Positions 31,320-41,352 of a stretch of DNA of 64,000 nt are shown here, piece by piece (position 1 is the first letter of the stretch; each line of letters opens with the position of its first letter). The DNA is taken from positions 1 to 64,000 of the forward strand of contig NZ_JNVB01000027.1 of assembly GCF_000770305.1 (NCBI RefSeq), read 5' to 3'. Both the position numbers and the translations under genes were made by a program. The notes under the pieces were generated by a model. The model was not told the origin of the DNA. It saw only the letters and a program-made list of their open reading frames with translations, and made no database searches. The stretch is from Erwinia oleae. GTDB lineage: Bacteria; Pseudomonadota; Gammaproteobacteria; Enterobacterales; Enterobacteriaceae.

Positions 31320-32204
31320 CTATCTGGTGATATCGATTTTGGCTAATTTTTCATAATAGCAAGCCAGCGCACTGTGATCCGCCGACCCTAATCCATCAGC
31401 CCGCAGCGCCTGCATCATCTCCATTACCGCCGCCGTCAACGGCAGCTGCGCGCCGACGCCGTGCGAGGTATCCAGCGCGTTAGCCAGATCTTTAATATGC
31501 AGATCGATACGGAAACCGGGTTTGAAGTTACGATCCATCACCATCGGCGCTTTGGCATCCAGTACGGTACTGCCGGCCAGGCCGCCGCGAATGGCCTGAT
31601 AAACCAGATCCGGGTTAACGCCCGCTTTCGTCGCCATCGTCAGCGCTTCGGACATGGCGGCAATGTTCAACGCCACGATCACCTGATTAGCCAGCTTGGT
31701 GACGTTACCCGCACCGATATCACCAGTGTGAACGACCGATCCCGCCATCGATTTCATGATGTCATAACACTTATCGAACAGTTCTTTGTCGCCGCCCACC
31801 ATCACCGACAGCGTACCGTCAACGGCCTTGGGTTCGCCGCCGCTCACTGGCGCATCCAGCAAACCCACATTCTTTTTCGCCAGTTCCGCATGAATTTCGC
31901 GGCTGGCCAGCGGCGCAATAGAACTCATATCAATGACAATAGTACCCGGCTTCGCGCCGTCGATAACACCGTTTTCACCCAGCACCACCTCTTTCACCTG
32001 CGGCGAATTGGGCAGCATGGTGATGATAATATCGCTCTGCTCTGCCACGGCTTTAGCGCTGTCGGCAGCAATCGCGCCAGCGCTGACCAGTTCTGCCACG
32101 CTCTCCGGATTGTGGTCGCGCACCACTAATGAGTAGCCCGCTTTAATCAGATTTTTACTCATGGGTTTGCCCATGATGCCAAGGCCAATAAAACCAATTT
32201 TCAT
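31320..32204 (-). CDS. garR: Tartronate semialdehyde reductase (2-hydroxy-3-oxopropionate reductase)
   Basis: A 294-residue beta-hydroxyacid dehydrogenase. The N-terminal Rossmann motif is GFIGLGIMGKPM, the substrate loop DAPVSGGEPKA, and the catalytic Lys lies in GNVTKLANQ. It reduces tartronate semialdehyde to D-glycerate with NAD(P)H. Start at ATG 32204 behind AGGAGAGACAGG; the open frame runs 38 codons further into garL but matches nothing there. Sits between garL and garK as in the E. coli gar operon. Confidence 0.96.
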   Translation of the reverse strand: MKIGFIGLGIMGKPMSKNLIKAGYSLVVRDHNPESVAELVSAGAIAADSAKAVAEQSDIIITMLPNSPQVKEVVLGENGVIDGAKPGTIVIDMSSIAPLASREIHAELAKKNVGLLDAPVSGGEPKAVDGTLSVMVGGDKELFDKCYDIMKSMAGSVVHTGDIGAGNVTKLANQVIVALNIAAMSEALTMATKAGVNPDLVYQAIRGGLAGSTVLDAKAPMVMDRNFKPGFRIDLHIKDLANALDTSHGVGAQLPLTAAVMEMMQALRADGLGSADHSALACYYEKLAKIDITR

Positions 32205-32230
32205 CCTGTCTCTCCTGTCATAGTTGCGGA

Positions 32231-33001
32231 TTATTTTTTGAATCGATCGCACAGCGTTTGGGTGGCGTTGCGGAAAACGCCCAGATCGCTGCCGACGGCG
32301 ACAAAACCCGCGCCCCATTCAAGGTAACGGCGGGCATCGGCTTCAACCGGTGCGAGGATGCCGCTCGGCTTACCGGCGGCTTTCGCGCGTTCAAAAATGT
32401 ACTGGATCACCTTCAGTACTTCAGGATGCGCCGGCTGGCCCAGGTAGCCCAGTGCGGCAGAAAGATCGCCAGGGCCGACAAAAATGCCGTCCACGCCCTC
32501 AACCGCGGCGATAGCGTCAATGTTATCGACGGCTTGCTGCGTTTCGATCTGCACCAGCACGGTGATGTTGTCGTTAACGGTGCCGTTATAGTCAGGCACG
32601 GTGCCGTACATGTTGCTGCGGTGCGACACGGAAACGCCGCGAATGCCCAATGGCGGATAGCGGGTTGATGCGACGGCGCGTACGGCTTCCTCTTCCGTTT
32701 CAACGAACGGGATCAGGAAGTTTGAAAAACCGATATCCAGCAGACGCTTGATGATCACCGGTTCATTGGTCGGCGGACGCACTACCGGCGCGCTGACGCT
32801 GCCCTTCAGCGCCATCAGCTGCGGCAAAAAGGTGGTGATATCGTTCGGCGCGTGCTCGCCGTCGAGAACAAGCCAGTCAAATCCGGCCAGCCCCAGGACT
32901 TCAGTAGTGATCGGATTTGCCAGCGCACACCAGCTCCCGATCAGCGTTTCTCCGGCCAGCAGGCGCTGGCGAAAGCTGTTTGGATTACTTACATAGCTCA
33001 T
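32231..33001 (-). CDS. garL: 5-keto-4-deoxy-D-glucarate aldolase
   Basis: A 256-residue class II aldolase of the HpcH/HpaI family that splits 5-keto-4-deoxy-D-glucarate into pyruvate and tartronate semialdehyde. Visible: catalytic-base region [23 protein letters not shown], metal ligands in VLVQIET and [12 protein letters not shown], and [10 protein letters not shown]. The length and C-terminus (DRFKK) match E. coli GarL. 17 nt after gudD and 26 nt before garR. Confidence 0.95.
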   Translation of the reverse strand: MSYVSNPNSFRQRLLAGETLIGSWCALANPITTEVLGLAGFDWLVLDGEHAPNDITTFLPQLMALKGSVSAPVVRPPTNEPVIIKRLLDIGFSNFLIPFVETEEEAVRAVASTRYPPLGIRGVSVSHRSNMYGTVPDYNGTVNDNITVLVQIETQQAVDNIDAIAAVEGVDGIFVGPGDLSAALGYLGQPAHPEVLKVIQYIFERAKAAGKPSGILAPVEADARRYLEWGAGFVAVGSDLGVFRNATQTLCDRFKK

Positions 33002-33018
33002 CAGTGACTCCTAAAAAA

Positions 33019-34365
33019 TTAGCGCACCAGACATGGGCGTTTATTGTCGAAGGTCCAGTTTGGCACCAGAAACTGCATGGCCTGCGCGTCATCGCGCGCG
33101 CCAAGCCCGTGTTGTTGATAGAGCTGGTTGGCTTTCATCACCTGATCCATATCCAGCTCAACGCCCAGCCCGGGTTTCTGCGGCACCTGTACCATGCCGC
33201 CTTTAATTTGCAGCGGCTCGCGGGTCAGGCGCTGATTACCCTCCTGCCAGATCCAGTGCGTATCGATAGCGGTGATATCGCCTGGCGCAGCGGCGGCAAC
33301 GTGGGTAAACATCGCCAGTGAAATATCGAAATGGTTATTGGAGTGCGAGCCCCAGGTGAGACCGAACGCGTGACACATCTGCGCCACGCGAACGGAGCCC
33401 TGCATGGTCCAGAAATGCGGGTCCGCCAGCGGAATGTCGACGGACTGTAGAGATAAAGTATGGCCCATCTGCCGCCAGTCGGTGGCAATCATATTGGTGG
33501 CGGTTGGCAGGCCGGTTGCCCGGCGGAACTCGGCCATCACCTCGCGGCCGGAGTAGCCCTGCTCGGCGCCGCACGGATCTTCTGCGTAGGCCAGCACGCC
33601 TTTCAGCTGTTTGCCCAGTCCGATCGCCTCTTCCAGCGACCACGCGCCGTTAGGATCGAGCGTCACGCGCGCCTGTGGGAAACGCTTCGCCAGCGCGGTC
33701 ACGGCTTCCGCCTCTTCGCTGCCGGCCAGCACGCCACCTTTCAGTTTGAAATCGTTGAAGCCGTATTTTTCGTAAGCCGCTTCCGCCAGCCGCACCACCG
33801 CCTCCGGCGTCAGCGCTTCTTCATGGCGCAGGCGATACCAGTCGCAGGCCTCGTCCAGCTGGCTTTGGTACTCAAGCGACGTTTTGCGACGGTCGCCCAC
33901 ATAGAAGAGATAACCGAGCATTTCCACGCGATCGCGATCGCGCTGTTGCCCCTCGCCCAGCAGCGAGGCCACGTTGACGCCAAGATGCTGCCCGAGCAGA
34001 TCCAGCAGCGCCGCTTCGATGCCGGTCACCACGTGAATAGTGGTGCGTAAGTCGAATGTCTGGTTACCGCGGCCACCTGAATCGCGGTCGGCGAAGGTGG
34101 CCCGCACGTGGTTGAGCAGGTTCTTATATTCACCCAGCGAATGGCCGACAATCAGCAAGGCCGCCTCCTCAAGCGTTTTGCGGATCTTCTCGCCGCCGGG
34201 TATCTCACCAACGCCGGTGTGGCCTGAGTTGTCTTTAATCATTACGATATTGCGGGTGAAGAATGGCGCATGCGCGCCGCTGAGGTTGAGCAACATACTG
34301 TCGCGGCCCGCAACGGGAATGACCTGCATTTCTGTGACCTTCGGGGTGGAACTTGTCTGACTCAT
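33019..34365 (-). CDS. gudD: D-glucarate dehydratase
   Basis: A 448-residue enolase-superfamily dehydratase turning D-glucarate (and L-idarate) into 5-keto-4-deoxy-D-glucarate. Catalytic features: Lys in the K-L-K-G-G motif, metal acids in TLDPNGAW and [11 protein letters not shown], and the general-base His in [10 protein letters not shown]. The N-terminus [20 protein letters not shown] and C-terminus NKRPCLVR agree with E. coli GudD rather than GudX. 24 nt after gudX. Confidence 0.95.
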   Translation of the reverse strand: MSQTSSTPKVTEMQVIPVAGRDSMLLNLSGAHAPFFTRNIVMIKDNSGHTGVGEIPGGEKIRKTLEEAALLIVGHSLGEYKNLLNHVRATFADRDSGGRGNQTFDLRTTIHVVTGIEAALLDLLGQHLGVNVASLLGEGQQRDRDRVEMLGYLFYVGDRRKTSLEYQSQLDEACDWYRLRHEEALTPEAVVRLAEAAYEKYGFNDFKLKGGVLAGSEEAEAVTALAKRFPQARVTLDPNGAWSLEEAIGLGKQLKGVLAYAEDPCGAEQGYSGREVMAEFRRATGLPTATNMIATDWRQMGHTLSLQSVDIPLADPHFWTMQGSVRVAQMCHAFGLTWGSHSNNHFDISLAMFTHVAAAAPGDITAIDTHWIWQEGNQRLTREPLQIKGGMVQVPQKPGLGVELDMDQVMKANQLYQQHGLGARDDAQAMQFLVPNWTFDNKRPCLVR

Positions 34366-34389
34366 GATTTTTTCCTTATATCCTGTGGG

Positions 34390-35727
34390 TCAGCGTCCGA
34401 AAGCTGGCCGTCTGCGATCGAATGTCCAGCCGGGAACGAGGTACTGCATCGCCGTCGCGTCGTTCCGCGAGCCGCCGGGCAACGTTTTGTAAAGCGCATG
34501 CGCCTGTTCAATCCGCTCCCAGTCCAGCTCCACGCCCAGCCCCGGCGTGTCGGGCACGGCGATCTTGCCGTTGCGGATTTGCAGCGGTTCGCGGGTCAGG
34601 CGCTGATCGCCCTCCTGCCAGATCCAGTGCGTATCAATCGCCGTTGGCTTGCCCGGTGCGGCGGCGCCAACGTAGGTAAACATCGCCAGCGAGATATCGA
34701 AATGGTTATTGGAGTGGCATCCCCAGGTCAGCCCCCAGTCATCACACAGCTGTGCCACGCGCACCGCGCCGCTCAGCGTCCAGAAGTGCGGGTCAGCCAG
34801 CGGAATATCGACGGCGTTGAGCATCACCGCATGGTTCATTTCCCGCCAGTTGGTGGCGATCATATTGGTGGCGACCGGCAGGCCGGTTGCGCGGCGAAAT
34901 TCGGCCATGACTTCGCGTCCCGAATAGCCCTGCTCGGCACCGCACGGATCTTCGGCGTAGGTCAATACGCCATGCAGGTCTTTGCAGAGGGCGATCGCTT
35001 CATCCAGATGCCAGGCGCCGTTAGGATCGACGGTGATGCGCGCGTCCGGGAAGCGTTTCTTCAGCGCCTTCGCCGCATCAATCTCCTGCTCGCCCGGCAG
35101 CACGCCGCCTTTAAGTTTAAAGTCTTTGAAGCCGTATTTATCCTGCGCCGCCTCGGCCAGACGAACCACCGCCGCGCTGTCCATCGCCTTTTGATGGCGC
35201 AGGTGGTACCAGTCGTGCGTCGCCGCTTCGCCCGTCAGATAGGGCAGATCGGTTTTTTCGCGATCGCCGATGTAGAACAGGTAGCCGAGCACCGTCACCT
35301 CATCGCGCTGCTTGCCGGGGCCGAGCAGTTCAGCCACCGGCACATTCAGGCACTGGCCCAGCAGGTCAAGCAGCGCCGCTTCCAGCGCGGCCACGGCGTT
35401 CACCCGCAGTTCGAAAGTCCAGGCGCCTTTGCCGAAGGTATCGAAATCGGCAGACTGATTTCCCTTATGCACCGTCTGCACCAGCCGGTTCATGCGGGCA
35501 ATCTCCTGCCCCTTCACTTGCGGAACAGCCTCCGTCAGCGTGCGGTAGATGGTTTCGCCACCCGGCGCTTCGCCCACCCCGGTATGCCCGGCGCTGTCCG
35601 TCAGCACCACGATATTGCGGGTGAAATACGCGCCGTGTGCACCGCCGATATTCAGCAGCATGCTATCGTGCCCGGCTACCGGAATGACCTTCATATCAGT
35701 GATAACCGGACTGCTTTGCGTCGTCAT
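34390..35727 (-). CDS. gudX: Glucarate dehydratase-related protein GudX
   Basis: A 445-residue paralogue of GudD encoded directly before it. The sequence keeps the K-L-K-G-G lysine, [19 protein letters not shown] and a His in [10 protein letters not shown]; the residue before that His is Cys where GudD has Ser. Specific matches to E. coli GudX are [20 protein letters not shown] and the [20 protein letters not shown] region. E. coli GudX is known to have only weak glucarate dehydratase activity, and its partner role is unclear. 9 nt after gudP. Confidence 0.93.
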   Translation of the reverse strand: MTTQSSPVITDMKVIPVAGHDSMLLNIGGAHGAYFTRNIVVLTDSAGHTGVGEAPGGETIYRTLTEAVPQVKGQEIARMNRLVQTVHKGNQSADFDTFGKGAWTFELRVNAVAALEAALLDLLGQCLNVPVAELLGPGKQRDEVTVLGYLFYIGDREKTDLPYLTGEAATHDWYHLRHQKAMDSAAVVRLAEAAQDKYGFKDFKLKGGVLPGEQEIDAAKALKKRFPDARITVDPNGAWHLDEAIALCKDLHGVLTYAEDPCGAEQGYSGREVMAEFRRATGLPVATNMIATNWREMNHAVMLNAVDIPLADPHFWTLSGAVRVAQLCDDWGLTWGCHSNNHFDISLAMFTYVGAAAPGKPTAIDTHWIWQEGDQRLTREPLQIRNGKIAVPDTPGLGVELDWERIEQAHALYKTLPGGSRNDATAMQYLVPGWTFDRRRPAFGR

Positions 35728-35736
35728 AACTCGTCC

Positions 35737-37083
35737 TTACAGAGATTTCAGTTCGATACGTTTGATGTCACGCACCAGCACCAGGTAGCTCAGTACGGCA
35801 ACGAACGCGTGAATACCCACGTAGATCAACGCCCCGTTATAAGAACCTGTTGTCGCAATGATGTAGCCGATAGCGATGGGCGTGATGATGCCGGAAGCAT
35901 TACCAAACATGTTGAACAGACCGCCGCTGAGGCCGCTGATCTCTTTGGGCGCCGTATCGGCCATCACCGCCCAGCCCAGCGCGCCGATGCCCTTACCGAA
36001 GAAGGCCAGCGCCATAAAGAACACCACCACCCATTCGGTATCAACGTAGTTACATACCACCATGGAGATGGAGAGCAGCATACCCAGCACAATCGGCGTT
36101 TTACGGGCGATATTCAGCGAGCCGGTTTTACGCATCAGCCAGTCGGAGATAACGCCGCCCAACACACCGCCGAGGAAACCGCAGACGGCCGGGATCGACG
36201 CAACAAATCCCGCTTTCAGGATCGACATGCCGCGCGCCTGCACCAGGTAAACCGGAAACCAGGTGATAAAGAAGTACGTCAACGCATTAATGCAGTACTG
36301 ACCCAAATAGATGCCCAGCATCATGCGTGAACTGACCAGCTGTTTGATCTGATGAATCCTTTCGCCCCAGCCTGTTTTGCGCTCTTCCGCCTTGCGCTGG
36401 TCCATATTGATCAGGGCGCCGCCTTGCTCCATGTACTCCAGCTCGGCCTGATTGACACCGGGATGGTCGTTTGGATCGTGAATGGCCTTCAGCCAGATAA
36501 AACTGATGATGATGCCCAGACCGCCCATGAACCAGAAGACGTGCGCCCAGCCCACGGCGGAGGTCAGCCAGCCCATGATGGGCGCGAAAATAACCGTGGC
36601 GAAGTATTGTGCGGAGTTGAAGATTGCCACAGCGGTGCCGCGCTCCTGCGCCGGAAACCAGGCGGCAACAATGCGGCTGTTACCGGGGAAGGAAGGCGCT
36701 TCGGCCAGGCCGACGAGGAATCGCAGCATAAAAAGCACGGCAACGATGGTGAAACCTTCGAAAAGGTCGACAAATCCCTGTAACAGCGTAAACAGCGACC
36801 AGAGGAAGATGCTCCAGAAATAGACGCGTTTGGAGCCGAAGCGGTCGAGCAGCCAGCCTCCGGGGATCTGCCCTATCACGTAGGCCCATGAGAATGCAGA
36901 AAAGATATAGCCAAGCCCTACCGGGTCAAGACCTATCTCTTTGGACATCGCGGAGCCGGCAATAGCGATGGTCGCGCGATCGCCGTAGTTGAAAGAGGTG
37001 ACGATAAATAACATCACCACTATCCAGTAGCGAGCATTAGTTTTTTTTTGCACGACGCTCGCGGTACTGCTGGTTGAATTCAT
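35737..37083 (-). CDS. gudP: Glucarate/galactarate MFS transporter
   Basis: A 448-residue major facilitator of the anion:cation symporter family (GudP/GarP/YhaU group) in the inner membrane, with about 12 predicted helices. Hallmarks are the NYGDRATIAIAG segment after helix 1, GWLLDRFGSKRVYFWS between helices 2 and 3, and RFLVGLAEAPSFPGN. Imports D-glucarate and probably galactarate. GudP and GarP are too alike to separate by eye; the position ahead of gudX-gudD favours gudP. First gene of the minus-strand operon. Confidence 0.93.
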   Translation of the reverse strand: MNSTSSTASVVQKKTNARYWIVVMLFIVTSFNYGDRATIAIAGSAMSKEIGLDPVGLGYIFSAFSWAYVIGQIPGGWLLDRFGSKRVYFWSIFLWSLFTLLQGFVDLFEGFTIVAVLFMLRFLVGLAEAPSFPGNSRIVAAWFPAQERGTAVAIFNSAQYFATVIFAPIMGWLTSAVGWAHVFWFMGGLGIIISFIWLKAIHDPNDHPGVNQAELEYMEQGGALINMDQRKAEERKTGWGERIHQIKQLVSSRMMLGIYLGQYCINALTYFFITWFPVYLVQARGMSILKAGFVASIPAVCGFLGGVLGGVISDWLMRKTGSLNIARKTPIVLGMLLSISMVVCNYVDTEWVVVFFMALAFFGKGIGALGWAVMADTAPKEISGLSGGLFNMFGNASGIITPIAIGYIIATTGSYNGALIYVGIHAFVAVLSYLVLVRDIKRIELKSL

Positions 37084-37603
37084 GATGCACTCCTGAAATA
37101 TAGCGGTCAGCTATTTTCACTCTGAACTGCATACACATCGCGTTGGGTATCAGAATGACATAGGGTTAAACACAGCGATTATTTTGCAGAATAGTCGTTA
37201 CGCCACGTGGAATAACTTATCGTTCCGTTCGTTAAAAAGTATAAAAACCGCCGCATGCAATGGCATCGGAAAATAGCCCTATATATCCGCTCACTTAGCC
37301 GCAATTTTATGGCATATGCACATGACATTGCGTACTGGCTCACGCTTCGCCAGTGTTCTGTGGCAAGGGTCACACTCTTTTCGCTTATCCCTCTTCTTTG
37401 TGAGCACTCTCACTAATAACTGGTCGTATGCCACAAAAGATACTTTCTCAGCCAGTTGATATCAGACAATTGCATAATGTGTTTGCCCCTGCCGCCTTCT
37501 ATACTGATCCCAGCAGAACACGTCATTACATCACAATAATTAAAATGCTTTCGTTATTCAGAAAAACGTCCCTTTCTATCATTCAGTCAGGACATAGTGA
37601 GCA
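37084..37603. promoter_or_regulatory. Divergent control region gudP / garD
   Basis: A 520-bp gene-free region that must hold the promoters of gudPXD-garLRK and of garD. Two CRP-like sites are visible inside it (separate entry). In E. coli the regulator CdaR (SdaR) activates gar, gud and garD genes; I cannot identify its site here, and cdaR itself is not in the window. The leader before garD contains GTCAGGACATAGTGAGC, with AGGA as a possible ribosome site. Confidence 0.6.
37359..37414. promoter_or_regulatory. Pair of CRP-binding-like sites
   Basis: TGTGG-CAAGGG-TCACA (37359-37374) matches the CRP half-sites TGTGA-N6-TCACA at 9 of 10 positions. TGTGA-GCACTC-TCACT (37399-37414) also matches at 9 of 10. 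Their centres are 40 bp apart, close to four helical turns. Catabolite control of acid-sugar genes by cAMP-CRP would be expected. Sites seen; function inferred. Confidence 0.7.
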
Positions 37604-39163
37604 ATGAACACTCCCGGAAACGATTCACCTCTGTATATAAAGGTGCATGAAAACGATAACGTCGCCATTGTCGTAAATAACAATGGGCTGACGGCGGGCA
37701 CAGCATTTTCATGTGGTCTGGTATTAAAAGAGCATATTCCCCAGGGGCACAAAGTTGCCTTATCTGATATAGCTAAAGGCGCCGATATTATTCGCTACGG
37801 CGAAGTTATTGGTTACGCGCTGCGCGATATTGCGCGTGGTTGCTGGATTGATGAATCTCTGGTTATTTTGCCGGAAGCGCCCGATTTGGCCAGCCTGCCG
37901 CTGGCAACTGCCGTTCCGCCCGCGCTTGAGCCGCTGAAAGGCTATACCTTTGAGGGCTATCGCAACGCCGACGGCAGCGTCGGCACGCGAAATCTGCTGG
38001 CGATCACCACCAGCGTGCACTGTGTGGCGGGCGTGGTCGATCACGTGGTGAAAATCATTGAACGCCAACTGCTGCCCAACTATCCCAACGTGGACGGCGT
38101 AGTGGCGCTGAACCATCTCTACGGCTGTGGCGTGGCGATCAACGCGCCTGCCGCCGTGGTGCCTATCCGCACCATTCATAATCTTGCGCTGAACCCCAAT
38201 TTTGGCGGTGAAGTAATGGTGGTCGGTTTGGGCTGTGAAAAACTCCAGCCGGAACGGCTGCTGGAGGGCACGCCTGACGTGCAGGCTATTTCGCTGGACG
38301 ACAGCGATATCGTCCGTCTTCAGGATGAAAAACACGTTGGTTTTGAGTCAATGATCGACGATATTCTTCAGGTCGCCGAACGTCATCTTCAGCGTCTTAA
38401 TCAGCGTAAACGCGAAACGGTGCCTGCCTCGGAACTCGTTGTCGGTATGCAGTGCGGCGGCAGCGACGCATTCTCCGGCGTGACCGCCAATCCTGCCGTT
38501 GGCTTCGCCTCGGATCTGCTGGTGCGCTGCGGCGCCACGGTGATGTTTTCAGAGGTAACGGAGGTGCGCGATGCGGTGCACCTGCTGACGCCGCGCGTGG
38601 TGGACGAAGCAACCGGCAAACGGCTGCTGGAAGAGATGGCCTGGTATGACGACTATCTGAACATGGGTAAAACCGACCGCAGCGCCAATCCGTCGCCGGG
38701 AAACAAGAAAGGCGGACTGGCGAACGTGGTGGAGAAAGCGCTGGGTTCAATTGCCAAGTCCGGCCGCAGCGCCATTGCGGAAGTGCTTTCGCCCGGTCAA
38801 CGCCCGACAAAACGTGGGCTGATATACGCAGCCACCCCCGCCAGCGATTTTGTCTGCGGTACGCAGCAGATGGCCTCTGGCATTACGCTCCAGGTATTCA
38901 CTACCGGGCGCGGAACGCCTTATGGCCTGGCGGCCATTCCGGTAATTAAAATGGCGACGCGCAGCGCGCTGGCCGATCGCTGGCACGATCTGATGGATAT
39001 CAATGCGGGCACCATCGCCACCGGCGAGGAGACGATTGAGCAGGTTGGCTGGCGGTTGTTTGAGCTGATTCTGGATATTGCCAGCGCCCGTAAGGAGACC
39101 TGGTCCGATCGCTGGGGGATTCATAACGCGCTGGCGGTGTTCAATCCGGCGCCCGTCACCTGA
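37604..39163 (+). CDS. garD: Galactarate dehydratase
   Basis: A 519-residue UxaA-family enzyme dehydrating meso-galactarate to 5-keto-4-deoxy-D-glucarate, which feeds into GarL. N-terminal SAF domain (about 10-90), then the large catalytic domain with [33 protein letters not shown] and [12 protein letters not shown], whose cysteines and histidines match the metal-binding family pattern. Divergent from the gudP operon. Followed by a terminator-like hairpin before convergent yqcA. Confidence 0.95.
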   Translation: MNTPGNDSPLYIKVHENDNVAIVVNNNGLTAGTAFSCGLVLKEHIPQGHKVALSDIAKGADIIRYGEVIGYALRDIARGCWIDESLVILPEAPDLASLPLATAVPPALEPLKGYTFEGYRNADGSVGTRNLLAITTSVHCVAGVVDHVVKIIERQLLPNYPNVDGVVALNHLYGCGVAINAPAAVVPIRTIHNLALNPNFGGEVMVVGLGCEKLQPERLLEGTPDVQAISLDDSDIVRLQDEKHVGFESMIDDILQVAERHLQRLNQRKRETVPASELVVGMQCGGSDAFSGVTANPAVGFASDLLVRCGATVMFSEVTEVRDAVHLLTPRVVDEATGKRLLEEMAWYDDYLNMGKTDRSANPSPGNKKGGLANVVEKALGSIAKSGRSAIAEVLSPGQRPTKRGLIYAATPASDFVCGTQQMASGITLQVFTTGRGTPYGLAAIPVIKMATRSALADRWHDLMDINAGTIATGEETIEQVGWRLFELILDIASARKETWSDRWGIHNALAVFNPAPVT

Positions 39164-39169
39164 TAAACC

Positions 39170-39203
39170 GCCGCCCCGACGACAACCTCGGGGCGGCCTG
39201 TTT
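39170..39203 (+). terminator. Hairpin terminator after garD
   Basis: A 10-bp perfect stem GCCGCCCCGA (39170-39179) with TCGGGGCGGC (39188-39197) and an 8-nt loop, followed by CTGTTTC. It lies between the convergent garD and yqcA and could serve either strand; the T-run is weak. Confidence 0.7.
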
Positions 39204-39652
39204 CACTCTAACAGCGTCGCCCACGCTTCTATCCAGGGTGAGGTGACCTCTTCCGGCTCCGGGTTTTCCGCCGCATCCACCGTTAATACGTCGCCCAGGC
39301 GCGTGGCGCCGTGTTCCTGAAGCAGCGCATCGAATTTTTTACCGCCGCCGCAAAAGTGATCGTAGCTGCTGTCGCCAAGCGCGATGATGCCGTAGCGCAG
39401 CGTCGGCTGATGACCCAGTTTGTCATGAATATCGCGAAACAGCGGCGCAATGCTGTCCGGCAGCTCGCCCTGCCCGGTGGTTGATGTGACCACCAGCGCA
39501 ACGTGTTCGGCATAGCGTTGCCAGTCATCAAGCGTTGGATCTTCAAAAATTTTTACCTGATGTCCCCGATCTGCCAGCAGCGGCTCCGCTTCTTCTGCAA
39601 CCAGCAGCGCGTTGCCGTACATTGTGCCAACAAATATGCCTACCTGAGCCAT
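39203..39652 (-). CDS. yqcA: Flavodoxin YqcA
   Basis: A 149-residue flavodoxin-like FMN protein of the MioC family. The FMN phosphate loop is G-T-M-Y-G-N-A near residue 9, with [12 protein letters not shown] and [15 protein letters not shown] completing the cofactor site. Electron partner unknown in general. Its start overlaps the truC stop (TAATG), giving the operon yqcC-truC-yqcA found in E. coli. Confidence 0.94.
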   Translation of the reverse strand: MAQVGIFVGTMYGNALLVAEEAEPLLADRGHQVKIFEDPTLDDWQRYAEHVALVVTSTTGQGELPDSIAPLFRDIHDKLGHQPTLRYGIIALGDSSYDHFCGGGKKFDALLQEHGATRLGDVLTVDAAENPEPEEVTSPWIEAWATLLE

Positions 39653-40455
39653 TACCTTTCCTCTTCAACCTGCGCGTTTACCGATGCACTATCCTGAATG
39701 CTGTCTGACGCAAACTCAACCCCGGCAACATCAGGGAGAACGTGCCGCCAGCCAAACTGCGCGATCGCATTCTGCCATACGGCGTCCATTCCGGCGCGAA
39801 GGACCAGCGGCTCGCCGGTGACCGGATGGTTCAGCCGCAGCTCGCTGGCATGCAGCATCAGTCGATCCATGCCAAAATTTGCCGCCGCGCTGCGGTTCTG
39901 GCGCAGATCGCCGTGCGCACTGTCGCCGATAATCGGGTGGCGGAGATGCGACATATGACGGCGCAGCTGGTGCTTGCGGCCCGTTTCCGGCTCAAGCGCC
40001 ATCAGCGTAAAGCGTGATGTGTCGTAACGGCTCACCGCAACGGGAAGCTCCGCCGTCGCCAGCGAACGCCAGCGCGTGACCGCTGGCTGCGGTGCTTTTT
40101 CCGGCTGGCTGAATTTGTCTGCGATTTTATCCAGCTCTTCGGTCAGATCGTATGAGAGCCGCTCCTCGCCGTTGAGCCAGCCTCTGACCACCGCGTGGTA
40201 GGTTTTTTGCAGCTGATGCTGCTCAAACTGCGTGGAGAGCAGGCGCGCGACTTCGCCCGACAAGCCCATCAGCAGCACGCCGGAGGTGGGACGATCGAGC
40301 CGGTGAACGGTGAAAACGTGTTGACCTATCTGGTCGCGTACCGTCTGCATTACAAAGACTTTTTCGTGGCGATCCAGCCAGCTACGATGCACCAGCCACC
40401 CAGAGGGCTTATTCACCGCTACCAGCCAGCGATCCTGATAAATGATTTCCAGCAT
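39652..40455 (-). CDS. truC: tRNA pseudouridine(65) synthase
   Basis: A 267-residue RluA-family synthase. The catalytic aspartate is D54 in HRLDRPTSG, preceded by the [10 protein letters not shown] motif. It makes pseudouridine 65 in tRNA-Ile1 and tRNA-Asp. C-terminal part has the usual [14 protein letters not shown] segment. The start overlaps the yqcC stop by one base and the end overlaps yqcA. Confidence 0.96.
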   Translation of the reverse strand: MLEIIYQDRWLVAVNKPSGWLVHRSWLDRHEKVFVMQTVRDQIGQHVFTVHRLDRPTSGVLLMGLSGEVARLLSTQFEQHQLQKTYHAVVRGWLNGEERLSYDLTEELDKIADKFSQPEKAPQPAVTRWRSLATAELPVAVSRYDTSRFTLMALEPETGRKHQLRRHMSHLRHPIIGDSAHGDLRQNRSAAANFGMDRLMLHASELRLNHPVTGEPLVLRAGMDAVWQNAIAQFGWRHVLPDVAGVEFASDSIQDSASVNAQVEEER

Positions 40456-40781
40456 CAGCCGTTCGACTCAAAAAGTTGGTCGAGCTGATTCAGCGCGTGC
40501 AGCAGCTTTGCGCGTCCGGGCACGGCGCCTTCCAGCGCCATTTCATAGTAGGGGGCGATGGCGAGTTTTTCAGGCAGGGGCGAACCCGCATCCAGCAGCG
40601 CCTGCATTCGTGGCAGAAAAACCCATTGCAGCCACTGCTCTGGCATCATGGTATCCACGCAAAAAGGCTCCTGACTTTCAAAGGCCGTGCTGCCAGGTGC
40701 GCAGGATTGCCAGAGGCCCGTGTCGTGCAGCACCTCTGCAATCGCCAGTAAGCGCGTCTGTACCTCTTCTGTGCGGATCAT
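40455..40781 (-). CDS. yqcC: YqcC family protein
   Basis: A 108-residue, mostly helical cytosolic protein of the DUF446 family; function unknown. Features include QSCAPGSTAFESQEPFCVDT, which is well conserved in the family, and the helical C-terminus with LLHALNQLDQLFE. Always paired with truC in enterobacteria. Its upstream side faces the csrB terminator. Confidence 0.92.
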   Translation of the reverse strand: MIRTEEVQTRLLAIAEVLHDTGLWQSCAPGSTAFESQEPFCVDTMMPEQWLQWVFLPRMQALLDAGSPLPEKLAIAPYYEMALEGAVPGRAKLLHALNQLDQLFESNG

Positions 40782-40857
40782 CAGATGTCTCCTGTTTCAG
40801 GTGTAGTAACGGTCACAAGCATAACATTCGCGGATGGCGCTGAGAAAAGTATGCACG

Positions 40858-41160
40858 AAAAAAGGGAGCACTGTGAAAACAGTGCTCCCGGTTCGTTTGC
40901 AGCTATCCGGCTACGTTAGTGCTCCCTGCTCGTCCTTGATAACTTTGTCCCTTGCGTCTTCCTTACAATTTCGCCATCCTGGCGAAGTCCCTGGCGTCCT
41001 GGCTCGCTGCCTATACTGGCAACTCTCATTCTCCATCCTGGAGGTGTCCCTGATCTCTTCCTGAGATATCCTTGCTTCTTCCTGAAGCCTGTCCCTGTAT
41101 CATCTTCCCGATGTGTCCTGACTCATTCCATAAGTCACAGCATCCTTTCCGATGTCGCCT
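40858..41160 (-). ncRNA. csrB: Small RNA CsrB, antagonist of CsrA
   Basis: The segment between yqcC and syd, where csrB lies in E. coli. Read on the minus strand it carries about 21 GGA motifs in some 300 nt (CAGGA, AGGGA, GGAUG types), many in short hairpin loops, the hallmark of RNAs that sequester CsrA. The 3' end is an 11-bp terminator stem, GGGAGCACTGT (40864-40874) with its complement (40879-40889), and a U-run, almost the same as in E. coli csrB. The 5' end near 41160 (GGCGACAUC) is estimated from similarity to the E. coli start and a possible -10 just before it; it could be off by tens of bases. About 300 nt against 369 in E. coli. Confidence 0.92.
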
Positions 41161-41308
41161 ATTTTGACGGAAACGCATAACGAAACAATATAGCCGGGCA
41201 ACGTAAAATGCGTAGTCGCAGGTTTAGTGCGCTGACCAGAAATATAATTTTTTGATTCATATCACATTTATCATTTTGGCTTACGCTATGTCCGATCGTT
41301 TAAAAGCG

Positions 41309-41341
41309 ATCTCTTACAGACCATGTAAGAGATGTCTCACA
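41309..41341. promoter_or_regulatory. UvrY/GacA-type box upstream of csrB
   Basis: TGTAAGAGATGTCTCACA (41324-41341) matches the GacA/UvrY palindrome TGTAAG-N6-CTTACA with one mismatch, and its reverse is nearly the E. coli csrB site. It overlaps a perfect 10-bp inverted repeat (ATCTCTTACA 41309-41318, TGTAAGAGAT 41324-41333). Its position about 170 nt upstream of the csrB start fits activation by phosphorylated UvrY, the partner of BarA. Confidence 0.85.
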
Positions 41342-41352
41342 AAAAGCGCAGG

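Noticed and set aside
34270..36330. Plus-strand frame of 686 codons
   Set aside because: Antisense to gudD, gudX and gudP, which are clearly recognised; the translation is a low-complexity His/Arg/Gln-rich shadow.
40858..41160. Many short TCC repeats first considered as a CRISPR or simple repeat array
   Set aside because: Spacing and flanks are irregular, there are no conserved repeats or cas genes, and the pattern is explained by the GGA motifs of csrB on the other strand.
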